Positions 1 to 21,680 of a stretch of 64,000 nucleotides of DNA are shown here, in pieces; positions within the stretch are counted from its first letter, which is position 1, and every line of letters begins with the position of its first letter. Source of the DNA: Monarcha castaneiventris obscurior (lineage: Eukaryota; Chordata; Aves; Passeriformes; Monarchidae); assembly GCA_026261815.1 (NCBI GenBank), contig JAMPIT010000174.1, forward strand, positions 7,192,001 to 7,256,000, written 5' to 3'. A program made the position numbers and the translations under genes. The notes below the pieces were generated by a model. The model did no database searches, was not told the origin of the DNA, and saw only the letters and a program-made list of their open reading frames with translations.

Positions 1-9522
<9,522 letters not shown>

Positions 9523-12325
9523 GTTCCATTCCATGTCTGTGTATGTGTGTGTAACTAGTTCGTACTGCATAGCTACTGGTTTCTTGTACAGATTTGTGTG
9601 TTTGTGTTTTATGACATTGTAGCCAAATTATTTGTTGGTTTATGGACATACTGCCCTATCTTTTGCCAGTCTTTAGAAGATGAAATCAGGAAACGGTACT
9701 TACGTTGTAAAACATATTTAATGCTAAAGTGTGCTTTTTAGGGCCCTTTGCCAGTAGTGATTCAATCTGGTATTGATCTTTTCACAAATGAGACAGAGCT
9801 GAGAAACTTTTTTATATATAACAGAATATCACAAAATGGATTTACATAAAATTATCATGATTGCTTTATGTTTATATTTAACTTGTATTTTTGTACAAAC
9901 AAGATTGTGTAAAATATATTTAAAGTTTCAATAATTAAGTCTTTCCAACTTTTCATGATTTTTATGAGCACAGACTTTCAAGAAAATATTTAGTGGGTGG
10001 GAGGGGAATCCATTGCCTTTTGTCCATTAATCAGCAAATAAAACATGGCCTTAAAAGTTTGTTGTGACATTGTTCCATTTGACAACTAAATCAGGACTCG
10101 TATCTCCTCAAGATCCCATAGAGTTGCTGACCTCACCATTTCTTGTAGTTGTCTGTATTAGTAAATCTGCATTAAACAAAATTACTGTTCTTACTAGGAG
10201 GTTTAGGTACTACAGACCTTGCTGGCACAGTAAGGTATGTAAGTGAAATGCCAAATTTGAAAGGATTCTCTACTGCAACTTAACTTGCCAAGTCTATCCC
10301 ACTTGGTATATGCACCTCAATATTTTCAGAGTAAAGTTTTTAAGAGATCTCCTCTTCCACTATAGAATATATGTGTAAAATACTGAAATATGGAAGCGGT
10401 GTATTTTAAAGTAATTACACTTCTGGGTTTATTTTTCATATACTGTAAGTGACATGACTTTAAAGCGAAATACTGGACTGGGTAGTGCACTTTTTTACTT
10501 TTTTGTATTTTTTTCATTGATTTGCCTTTTGTCAGACTGGATGTTAAATTGTAAAAATGTTTAACTATTTTTGTTAACAACTTTAATAAAACTCTATGCT
10601 AGCCAAACTCCTACATGAATGGCAGACCTGTTTCCCCATCTCACCCAATCTGTTGGGCGTGAGGAGGGACTTTTATTTTGCAGAGGGTAACTAAAACAAT
10701 GTGTTTGAGAGATACTTTTGAACTGTCTGCACTTGATTGTATTTGCTCTCTGCATATGCTTGATATGAGTATCTGCTGGAAAATGAAACTGTTGAGGATT
10801 TTATTTGAGAAGCTATGTAGTAACCTCTGAAATGTTTGATAGTACTGTAGGATGGCTCTCACTAGAAAAGTACCTCCCTTACTTAGAAACAAAAAACAGC
10901 AGCAAAAGCAAACAGCTCCTGTTCTGCTGGTGATCACCTATCAGCCAATTGCTTAATATGCTGATGTAATTAATGCTTCTAATTAGTAAATGATGTTACT
11001 GGAAAATGTTAGAGGTCTAAAATAATTTAAGCCTACAAAATTTTATAAAATGTGCTTTTAAAGGAAGATTGAAAAGCCATACTTCATTGTTCTTATTCTC
11101 TCACCAAAAAGGGCCACATCAAAACATCCATAATATTTCCAGGGTTTGTGGTTAAGACGTTTATGCCCAGTCTCAATAGTTATTGTTAATAAAAACCTGT
11201 TTTTCACTTGTAGTGTATGTAATTATACATTTAAGTGATGTATTGTTTCAAGAATAGTGTTTTAGTAAAACTAAATGCTGACCTTTCACACTGAGGAACT
11301 GCCTTCCCTTAGCTATTAATTATATTGTTTGGTTTTGGCCAGGAAAGATTTTGAATCTGGACTTAGGATCAGTAGCAAGTAAATAGTACAGAGCTTATTT
11401 CACTCCTCCACATGTGTACTAGGGAATTTTATGATGTATGGTTTAAAAAACAATAAAGTAAATGCTGCTTTCATTCTGTACCAATAAAAATTTTGATAAC
11501 TATTGACTACCCATAACTGATATTTTTGTACTTGAGAACTGAGGATATACTGTGGAAGCACTGTTTTCATTGTACCATGAAATACATTATAGTTGTTCAG
11601 TATTGTCTAAAACTTTCAGCTTATTAGTTGGAAACTCAAAGCAAATTCTCTACTTGTGCATGTCACTTTCAGAAAGTTGTAACGTCATTCATTTTATTAA
11701 ATGTTAATAACTTTAAAAGGGGAAAAAAAAAGAAAAACACCTGGTGCTATTCAGACCTGAACACTTGTCTCTTTGTGTTTGGCAGTTTGACATTCTGGGC
11801 ATCAAGGAGTTGACAGAAATTACTGCAGTGCTTGAACCATACAATATCCTAATTCTTCCACATGAAAGCAAACAGCATGTTTGTTTGCTTTAAATTACTA
11901 GATTTGTAGTCATTGATATATTTTAATTATCCCCATTTCATAATATAATACAGTATTTGTATTTAAAAATAGGAATTGCGAATTTTGTGTTTAATACTCT
12001 GATTTGTAACCATATTTAGCATAAGAAATGGATTTTGTAAGACTATTTTTTTTCTTCAGCTGCATGATTATAAAAAAAAAAAAAGATACTTTTTTGGTAC
12101 TTTGAAAGATCTGAGGAGAGAACAGAAGAGTACTTAACTGTTTGGTTTGCCAAAATCAAAACAAAGCTTAAACAGTTCTTTTCTTATAGGTTTTTACATT
12201 CCTTCTTGTTTAGTGAAGAATAAGTATTCCTCACTTAAATCCTCTGTTAAAGTAATTTTAATGTACTTGGCATCAAATACCAGTATGTAATACACATGGA
12301 AATAAAGTTTAGTTCTGGCAGTGAA
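9523..12325 (+). other. NAMPT: NAMPT 3' UTR with alternative polyadenylation signals
   Basis: AT-rich sequence follows the stop codon with no coding signal. AATAAA hexamers lie at 10037, 10585, 11452, 11483 and 12301. Human NAMPT mRNA has a 3' UTR of nearly 3 kb, so the signal at 12301 is a plausible distal end and 10585 a plausible proximal one. Several ATTTA motifs lie between 9700 and 9950. Which sites are used is inferred; RNA 3'-end data would decide. Confidence 0.7.
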
Positions 12326-12536
12326 AATCATAGCCATCTGTGTCTTAAAGTTCTGATGTTGGGCATCAGATGTCATTCCTGTGCTCTTTGTTGCCAAACA
12401 GACCAGAGCAGAGCGTGCTGTCATTGCAGTCCTTTAAGGAGAGCTGCTCAGTTGCCCTGCAGACAGTTGGGGTTAAATAAATTTACAGCCAGCTCACTTC
12501 TAGAGAAGAGAAAGCAAACTGGGCACTTTTTTTTTT

Positions 12537-12642
12537 TTTTTTGGTGGGTGTGTGTATGTGTGGTTTTGGTTTGTTGTTTTTGAGGGGCTTCCTGCTTTTT
12601 TTTTCTGTTTTTTCTTTTTTTCCTTTTTTTTTTTGTGTGTGA
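12537..12642. repeat. T-rich / TG low-complexity tract
   Basis: Runs of T up to about 16 are broken by a short TG stretch and a few C/G bases. It sits about 0.2 kb past the putative NAMPT distal poly(A) signal. The minus-strand Lys/His/Thr-rich ORF across it is an artefact of the tract. Confidence 0.85.
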
Positions 12643-15600
12643 GTACATCTGTGCTTCAGCATTTTGTCTGTTGGTGCTTAAAATTAAAGCACTTGTAATT
12701 TGATGTAAGGAACTATCCTCTTTATCTGACAATAATCCTTCCTCAAATCAAGATTCATTATTTAAACTTTACCTCTAAAGCCACTAGGATGCTTGTTTAA
12801 AAGCAAAGTAACCATCAGTGTTGCAGCCTTCAGTTCACTTCAGTACTGTGAAAAATAATGTCAGCTCTTTAGCAGAGAGAATCCTTTGGACAGGATTTTT
12901 GTATCTAGAAGAAGTTACTCAGTGTTAAACAAGAAGTTTAACTCCTACATGACTTCAAGTTGCAGCAGGCACCTTACAAGCACGAATGTGTCAGTGAGGG
13001 TGAGTAAGGCACCTCCTGTAATGGTATCATCATTTATTGCTGGTCCCTTCAGCTCTTGCTGTGCTGTAGAAAGGGGCTCTCGTAGCCCACAATAATGCTT
13101 GAATTTGAAGCTTCTGTTACGTGATCTACAGAGAGAAGCACGCACAGCCCAAGTGCCAGGCAGGCTCCTCTGCTTCCTTTCCATGCTGTTACCACCCACC
13201 AGCTACCACACTCCAGATTTTCTCACTCTGATCAGCCTTTGTGCAGCTTAAGTCACTCACCAGCCGTGAGTGTGCGGTGATGGCTCCCAGGTCATCTGCA
13301 GGAAATCAGCAGGGAAATTCCAGGCCTTGGCCTGTGCGGAAGGCAAGGGGCTCACAGGAGCACATTGTGTCCTCCAATTCTACTGTGACAACTAAAATCA
13401 TAACTGTGCTGAGCTGCCTGAAGCATGGACTGTGAGGGTGCATTTGTACAATGGGAATTGCATCTCTGCCTGGAAACGTTTGGGTATCTTTGTCTCTGAG
13501 AGCCCCGGCAGGGTCCTGTAGGTGCACATTTCCATCAAATTTGTAAACATCTGAGTGAGAGATCATCGTCAAACCTGATTGATAGGGGCCTTAGGTGGAG
13601 AACTGCGTGCCTTCTAAATAACCAGGTGATCAGAAATAAGGAAATGCTGAGATTAAAGACGCTTTATAAAGTCATGCTTGCTAAAACCACAGTTGCTAGC
13701 CATGGATGTTATGTTCTTTGGGGGTTTTTTCATGTTTTACTAGCAACACAGCTGACCTTGTTAATGATTTTAAAATACCCTTCACAGAAAGATGTTTGGT
13801 TTTAATTAATCATAAAGGATGAAAAGCACTTAGCAATAGGGTAGTTCCAAAAAGTGTTTTACTTTGGCACCATATTTGGTTGAAAGGTACTCTGATGTCT
13901 GGTGTAATACAATCCAGAGCAATTGAGAAGATATGAGAGTGAAGTCAGCAGGATTCTTCTCAAGTAACATACTTTGTTCCATATGATTTCCTTACTAATG
14001 TTTGCATGAGTACTCCTAACTGCTTTTTGAACAGAATTTCTACAATTTTCAAGTTACGGGGAGGTTTCCTGGCATCACAATGACAGTCATCTCGCCCGTT
14101 TCTGGCTGGAGCAGAGGTCTTTTAAGGACAGATAGGGAGCCATCATGCCTTTAGCAAGGTTTTTATTTCCCTCTTATACAACTCTTCTCAGTTCAAGGGC
14201 AAGTTTATCGTTTGTTTACCATTGAGGAAAAAAAAACCAAACCAGTAAATTTGGGTTGTGTAACTCCTTTTTTTTCCCAGCAGTTTAGTTTGTATAGAAA
14301 TCAATCCAAGGTATTTCACACAATCACTAGATAAATTTACATAAGTATACTCTAATTTTTAATATATGTATTTATACTTACACTTCATTGATCACTTGTG
14401 AGTTCTGAGGATCTGGTTCTTGATAGTTGATCGATGCTCATGTCAAGTAAACATACTGCAAATAGCCAGGTAATTACAAATTGTTGGAAATGGCTTCAGA
14501 ATCTTCATATAATTACAGTACTTTAGAAATTCAAGTGGGTAGGTAGAGGATGGAAGGTTCTGAGGGCTGGACATTTTTACTTCTTTGTCATTAAGTTTGG
14601 TTATTCATGTAGCTATTTAAAGCTTCCACATCAGTTCTTCTATACAAAAGGAGATGAGGAAACTTGTTCTATGATGTCTGAGTAATCATATCACCAAAAT
14701 ATTAATAAAAGTAATACACGTGTCAAATAAACTGCATGGACTCTGAACCTTATCTCTTGTAAAGGGAAGAACTTCAGCCTCAAACTTGATTCCCTTTCCT
14801 GCAAACAGGAGAAGAAATAAGCTGTTTTCCCCAGAGTCTATGGGATATGCTTTCCTCAGCTTTCTGGTAAAGAACAAGGCTGGTGTGCTCTTCCCTTTCA
14901 AGGAAGTTTTCCCTTCTCCAAAAGATGCCACCCTATTTTAAGCATAAGGAATTGTAGCTCGTTGTTGGATGTGTCAGAAGGATAACATACCCCAGCAATT
15001 TAAGAGGATAATCTCTGGGTGAAATGGCTTTGGGTAGAGATATATCTGTAAGTTACAGAAAGGTCAGAGCATGACAACTAATCTCCCTCTGGTGGGGGTG
15101 CCTCCCTGCCATTTCTGTCTCAGCTGAGCAGGTTCAAGTCTATCCTCTAATCTGCTGTGAAAACATTGAGTCTGTTCAACCAAAACAGAGTGTTGCTGGG
15201 CCCCTGTGATTACAAAGCAGTGGTCTGTTAATGTGCCCCAGTCTAACCTGAAACCATTTTTCAAGGCTTGCAGCTACTTGTTAAACCAAATGCCAGTGAC
15301 AAACTTCATTAAAGCTCCGATTCTTCCCCCACACTGGGTGTTGCAGCCTCACCTCCAGCACTGCTGATTGAAGACCATTATTTTTTTTTATTGCTATTGT
15401 AAATCTCCAGAAGATAAAAAGAAAGATTTCACCTCTGTACAAGGTTTTGCAATTGTTACACCTTCGGATAAAAGCAAATAGATTCATGCATTAAAATCAG
15501 ACAGGTGACCCTTTGCTACCTTTTGTGTCCAAGTTGTGACCATGAAAATGTTAATACATGTGAGAATCTGGCAAAAATAAGTATTTGTTCTCTTGAAAAC

Positions 15601-16460
15601 TGGTTTCTGTGTAAAAGTCCTATACTGAAACATACACTTAGAACCTTTATAGTAATTAGTGAAGCACTGCTGAGTACTCAAGCACTTTAGCTTGGTTTCT
15701 GCAGATGCTTCTTGACAGTCCAGTCTCACCCATGTTCCACATGGCTTACCCACAGGTAATCCCATCAGACAGGGGCTGCACTGGCACACAGAGTAGCAAG
15801 ATAAAGTTCTTGAGTTCATGGAGACCGCAATCCTAAGTCTTGTGTCTGCTGGAAAAGTCCAACACTATGTGGAATAACCTGTCCCACTGCCATGCTGAGC
15901 ACTGAAGGTGGGTTTGCTGAGCCTAATTCAGCTCCAGCTCTGCTTATAGCTGTGCAGACTATTCCCATGGCTGTTTTGTTGTAAGACAGCACACATGGTT
16001 AATCCCTGGTCTGTCTTTCACAGCCCATAGTGCATTAGGCAAGACCTGGGAAAAGTTTCAGTAGTTTCTCCCTGTTGCAACAGAGTCCTGCCCAGAGGCA
16101 TTTTGAGACAAGAACCCATGTGGTTATTGAATTTGTGGTGTGCTGTAAACGAGCATGAGAGTGACTTTGGGGGTTGTGGTATGATTGTAAGTAATAATTC
16201 CTTCCCAAGTCAATTGATTGGACACAAGTGCTGTCACTGGGATGGTTGTTATAACATCACAGCAAAGACAAGACTATCGAGCTGAGGGTCAGCTAAAGCC
16301 TCTGGTTCTTTTCCAAATTACTTTCTCTATCCACTACTCTCTTAAAACACATGGAATTTGGGAAGTACCACTACCATCAATCACCCATGTGTAATTTTCC
16401 TGTAACGAGGTAGAGCTCTGTGTTACACACTCTGTTCTTTCCTAACATTTGTATTGCCAG
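12643..16460. other. Intergenic region, no gene seen
   Basis: About 3.8 kb of mostly AT-rich sequence downstream of NAMPT. Both strands show only short ORFs without recognisable domains or splice-consistent conservation. No RNA gene, CR1 end or LTR was recognised. Confidence 0.6.
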
Positions 16461-16495
16461 GGTTTGGTTTGGTTTGGTTTGGTTTGGTTTGGTTT
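16461..16495. repeat. (GGTTT)7 microsatellite
   Basis: Seven perfect tandem copies of GGTTT. On the minus strand this reads (AAACC)7. Likely polymorphic in length. Confidence 0.95.
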
Positions 16496-16734
16496 TAGTG
16501 CTACTGTGCTTTGTACTGACATTTTTATGAAGCTATTTTTTATAACACCAGGATTTTCTATTTAAGAGGTAGCAGATGAATCATAACATGTCACTTTATG
16601 CGAGGTTAGGATTATTTTCTCCTGTGCACATCAGTTTATGCCAAATTTAATCTCCTATTTTAATTTGCATTCACAGTGTTTCATAAAATCCTTTTGCAAT
16701 TCTTTACAATCAGCTCCCACCTTTATTACCCTGT

Positions 16735-17120
16735 GTAACTCAGCACCTCCAGCAAGCTGTCACCTACTTACCCATCCTTCTCTACACTGTTTAACATGTT
16801 GAGCAGCAGGAGCTCCAGCACAGATCACCAAGTGATCTCACTCTCTGAGAAAGCTGAGTAATTTCCTACTGTTTTCTTTGATCAGTGTTGTATACATGTA
16901 AGGACCTCTCCTCATGTCTCAAAACTTCTTAGCTTCCTTAAAAACTTTATTATAAATCTTGTTGAATGCCTTTTTGAAATTGAAGTAGGTTATATCCACA
17001 CACCTGTTGACTCCTTCAAAGGACTTCAAAGAAAGTAACTTTCTCTTGCATTTGTCAATCAGAATCTCCCTCAGGAGCTTAAATTCATTCTTTCCACTGT
17101 AATTTCTCCCTTGGTCTTAC
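16735..17120 (-). mobile_element. Decayed CR1/L2-like LINE reverse-transcriptase fragment
   Basis: Read on the minus strand, 16930-16999 gives VDITYFNFKKAFNKI, which resembles the VDVVYLDFSKAFD palm motif of CR1/L2-type reverse transcriptases. Further along (about 16795-16821) a different frame gives SVLELLLLNM, resembling the SVLGPLLFNI block that follows it in these enzymes. Order and spacing fit one RT domain, but the two motifs lie in different frames with stop codons between, so it is an inactive fossil. The exact family cannot be set by eye; borders are approximate. Confidence 0.6.
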
Positions 17121-18239
17121 TGTGCCTTTGTCCACAAGATCAAAAGTCTTGAAAAATTGGAAAATCCAACTCCAGACAACTCAGGGAATTTCTGAAACAG
17201 ATTCTTGTTCTCATGCTGTCTTTGTCCTTTGCAATACAGTGCTCGATGGTGAATGCACCAGATTCTGCAGTGGAGTATCTTGGGATAAGAAAAGCAGTGA
17301 GCCATTGGGACAAATCTGTTCTTCAGGTTTGAACTAAAGAGGGACAATTACCAGGGCACTGACAAACTTATGGGAGGCTTGTTGCCTGGTGATGCCTCTC
17401 AGGGACTTGCATGAACAGGAAAGCTGGACGTATAAAAGAGACAGCCCCACCAAGCAGTGGGGACTAGAGGCAAAGGTAACCTAGTTTGCACAGTGCTCAT
17501 CCTTGGACCCCCAAAAAATTCTGTTCAGCAAGGGACTCTGGATTAAACCAGACTCCAGAATACTTTTGAGTGAAGAGTCATTTGTTTTAAAACCACAGGC
17601 AAGGATTTGTGGACATCTCATGTCCCAAAAAGATAAATATATAAACCTGGTCACCTCTATACTTGAAACAAGTGTATTGAACCCAGCAGTTCCAATATAG
17701 GTGCCTCTGTCATGTTTGCTGAGCATCAAGTGAACACTGGCAGTTGATATTTTACATATACTGATTGTAGAGGGATCACATACATATATGTACTTATGTA
17801 CAGTTTATACACACAAAGATGTAAATCTATCTATATGTGAATAGACAGATGTATATAGATGTGTATCTATTCTAACTATAGAAAGAAATATCCATAAATA
17901 CTAGGGACATCCTATTAGTAATTGTTCATGGGCCATGATCTTTCATAAACTCTGTGTACGTAGATCCTTGCTCTGTTTCTTCCTGATAACTTCATTTTAT
18001 ACATGAAAGGGTTGTGTAAGCAGCCTTTTCAGCCACCACCTGACTGGCAGCTTATGCTGAAATGATCATCTATGATTACTCCTAAATCTGTCTCTGAATT
18101 GCTGCTTGCCAAGACACTGCATGTCTGTCTCTGGTGTTGTGTAAGTTGGTATTTAGCTCCCTGACAGTGGATGTCATGGGGCTCTGATCAGGCAAGTCAG
18201 GTTTGCATAACAATACTGTCTTTGTCCCTCTTTATTACC
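17121..18239. other. Intergenic region with a TATA-like promoter motif and AT microsatellite-like DNA
   Basis: A TATAAAAG box lies at 17431-17438, followed about 40 bp downstream by a donor-like AAG|gtaac at 17475/17476. From 17765 to 17890 the sequence is rich in short TATA/TGTA alternations without a clean repeat unit. No coding gene recognised. Confidence 0.45.
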
Positions 18240-18520
18240 TCTCAACTTACATGTCTCCCACAGACTTTATCAATGAAAGGTTTATGTCATTGTCTAGGTC
18301 ACCAATGAACAAACAAACTGTGGCATCCCAGTCATATGGCATCACTGCTAAATGTGGTCTTGCTCATTGGTGACTTGCAATGATCAGTATTTTGAGATCA
18401 GTGAAAGAACCAGTTTTTAATCCACATTGTTAATTATCTGGCAGTTAAATATTATTTGAGTTTTTAAAACCAAATGCAGTGTTGTACTAATGCCTTGGAG
18501 GAATTAACATTGCATTAAGA
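18240..18520 (-). mobile_element. Possible ancient LINE-derived fragment
   Basis: Wording around 18400-18440 (gaaccagtttttaatccac) resembles conserved blocks in old amniote non-LTR elements seen in antisense. It is highly decayed and the match is by recollection only, so family and borders are uncertain. It could extend the RT fossil at 16.7-17.1 kb or be independent. Confidence 0.3.
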
Positions 18521-18999
18521 TAGTTTTCTTTATTCAGCAGATGTGGAAAAATAAAATAATTAAAGAAAAAACACCAGCCCAATTTCATTCCCTGTTTACT
18601 ACCAGCCAGCAAAGTCCTCTGAACTGAAATGTTGAGGACAATCTCCTTTTTCCACCTGGGATCTTATTCTCCCTTTAGCTTCGAGCAGGACCTGCTGCTG
18701 GTCAAATCCTAGTTTCTACTGCAAAGCTTAATGATGAAAAGTAATGTCTTTGGGTAAAGAATGTGTCGGGAATATTTGGCTGGACAAAACACAGCCCCAG
18801 AGGAGAAGTGAGATCTGTGCATTAGCTAGGTAAAGTCACAGGAGAAGCAGGGATCATCACCCTGCGAACAACCCAGACCTGGCAGGTCACCTGTCCTGGA
18901 CTGAACTGCTCCAGCCAGGACCTGACAACCCATGGTGGCTCAATAAACCTCTCTGGGAAAGGAGCCTGTGCATGTTTAGAGCAGCTCAAATGCAAATGT

Positions 19000-21680
19000 G
19001 TGCTGTATTTTGGGATTACCTATAGTGCATCAGGATGATGCACCATAATGCACCTGCCAGGGCCTGCCCTGGTTGCCTCCCTGGCTCCTCCAGCCCTGCT
19101 TACTTGCTTGGAGACAGGAGTGTTCCTTTTCTGCAGAAACATTCAGACACCCACTGCAGCCCCCATGAGCAGTGCCCTGGGGCCTAGGAGATCCCCATGG
19201 GGTAACAGAGAGCCCTGCCTGGGGTGGTGTCCAGCTGTGCAGGACAGACACAAAGCAAAGCAAAGTTGTAGACACCAAAGGAGTCTGTAGGGAGCCAGCA
19301 GCTCTGAGGATGCCAGATCCCTCTGTCTGCATGTACGAAAAGCCAGAGGGATGAACACTGCTTTGTGCATCCTGTTAAGCTTTCCTGTATAGCTTTCACT
19401 GGTGACCTATCAGCTTCTAAAATCTTGGCTATAACTTACTGAAATACACTTTGCCTTTACTACCACACCTGCCCAAGTGGAGGTGGGAGGAAGGAAATGA
19501 ACTGAAGCTGGCTGAGGACACTCTGAGCACATTGCTCCCCTGGAGATGCCAAGCTGCAGTCAGCAAATCCTCTGCATCAGCAATTACTGCCCAGATGCTG
19601 CTCTCGGGAGGGGCCTCTCTGTCCCTGCAGCCCAGCAGCCCCTGGGGTGATTCCACTCACGGATCAGGTGAGTCCCAAAGGTTGGTTCAGACTCCAAAAG
19701 GACAGGGCACCCCTCGGGTGATGGGCAGGTGTGGCAGAGCCCATGGCCAATGGGAGATGCTCTGTACTCCTGCCTAATGCATTGGCACTTCCTTCTGAGT
19801 AAGATCCTCTCCAGTGGGCTCAGTGTCTGCTTGGTGCTGATCAGAAATGGGCAGCAGCAACAGCAGAAAGGAAAAATAATTTCAAAACTGGAAGGATCCA
19901 GGATTCCCTGATGTCTTTCTCTGCTGGGTGAATAACACACCATGCAGCCACAGTGTTTGTAAGTAGACTCCCCTCTGTATTTTTAGCAACTGATCTATGA
20001 GATCATTTTGCTATTTTCAGTTGTTTGTGACTTGGGGCTTTTCTGCTGGGAACACGGTGAGCGGGAAGGAGCACATACCCTCAGCTTCCAGTGAGGGGCT
20101 GAGCACACCCTCACACCCTGTGTGCCCAGGAAATGATACTCATTTTCTGAGCAGCTTACCTCCCTGGAGCATCATCAGTCCAGAGCATCCACAGCAGTTT
20201 GAGAAATGCCCTCTAGTGTTCTTCCAAGATGCAGGAGAACAAGCACATACCCAGGAAAAGTCCAGACAATCTTCACTGAACTGACCGATAGCTTCCATAA
20301 GCAGGTAGTCTGTCTGCAAGCCTGGATGGCATCTCCCATGCCTCATTCACAAGCAAACATCTTTTAAAGCAGGAAATGCAATTCCTGCATGTGCCTTTTG
20401 GTACCTTGGTGGATTCAGTGCCAGGGGGTCTCACAGCACATTTCTGTATCCTGCCTGTCCTGCACCATTCCCAGTGTTTACACAGTGCTGGCTACAAACA
20501 CCTACGTCTGGCAGCTGGGCACTGTTAGCAGGCCCAGCCTTCCACAGGGGCAGTTTGATCATGTCCCTCTTGCCTGCCCCCCTCCTGCCTGCCCTGTGGC
20601 ACTGCAGCCTGCCTTTACAGCATCTCTTATCTCAAAGCACAGAGACCCTGACCCTGAGTGCTGCTGCTCATTCATCGAATAAGGATACAATAATTAATTG
20701 ACTGAGAGATAAGCCACAGATTTAACTGTACGTCAAGCCTGCAGGATTCCCTCAATGCTGCCCACACTGTGCTAAAACTGTGGATTCCTGCATCGATGCC
20801 AGAATTTTAACATGTATTAAACAGAGACAGCCTCTTGCCACCAGGGCAAGGCTTAGAAGAGGCAATTTACAGGGGCTGCCTGCACACTGCACAGCCCCAG
20901 CAGCACAGGGGTTGGAACGCAGGACTGCCAGCCACATCTTCATGCCCTCCTGCCTGGCACCAGAGGCACAGCCTCAGCCCCTTCCTCCACCTTACAAATT
21001 TGTTTCACATTGTAGATGTGATTTCTTGGTAGCAGCATCCTCCTGGCATCACAACCCACCCGCCTGAGTTCTCAGGTACCTCCCTTTTCTCCCCCGTGGG
21101 CAAGATATGGACATGCACCAGCCTCTCTCATGGGATAAATATTCTCCCACTGCCATGGGCTTTATAAAAAGGAGCTTATTCTCCTTCCTCAACACCTGCA
21201 CCACATCAGCCAATCCCTGCAGCAGTGGCCACCTGGGTGGCAGCAGCACCACCACCCCCTCTGCTCAGTGTCCCTCCAGCCAGGCCACTGTCTCACAGAA
21301 GGACATTGGGACTTGGCTCACACCCCAGCCTTGATGACCTTCAAGACCCTGGCAGAGCAACAGGGCTTCAGACAGGATGAAATTCTGGCTCTGGAAACCC
21401 AAGGGTAAACCCGGGTCCTGAAAAGCTCAATTTCTTTTGAGCAGACCTCCATGCTCAGGGTGATTTTTGCACGTTGAGAGCTTTGGTGGGGTTTCCAAGA
21501 GTCAGGTCTGAACAATGACCCAAAACCCCACATGGAGCCACAGCCCACTGGAACTATTCACAAGCAGCCCAATGGCCACGTCTGGTTTCTGTGAGCCAGT
21601 GAGAAATGACTGTCTCAGCCTTGGGAGTTTGGTGTTTCCACAGCTTCAGGTTCACCAGCTCAGCCACAGAAGTTTTAAGT
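19000..21680. other. GC-richer, CpG-poor intergenic block
   Basis: Compared with flanking AT-rich DNA this block is rich in G/C and in CAGC/CCTG words but has few CpG dinucleotides. It yields many overlapping short ORFs on all frames, which is the expected effect of composition. No domain, splice pair or repeat family recognised. Confidence 0.5.

Noticed and set aside
12448..12732. 94-codon Lys/Thr/His-rich minus-strand frame
   Set aside because: Produced by the T-rich and TG tract at 12537-12642.
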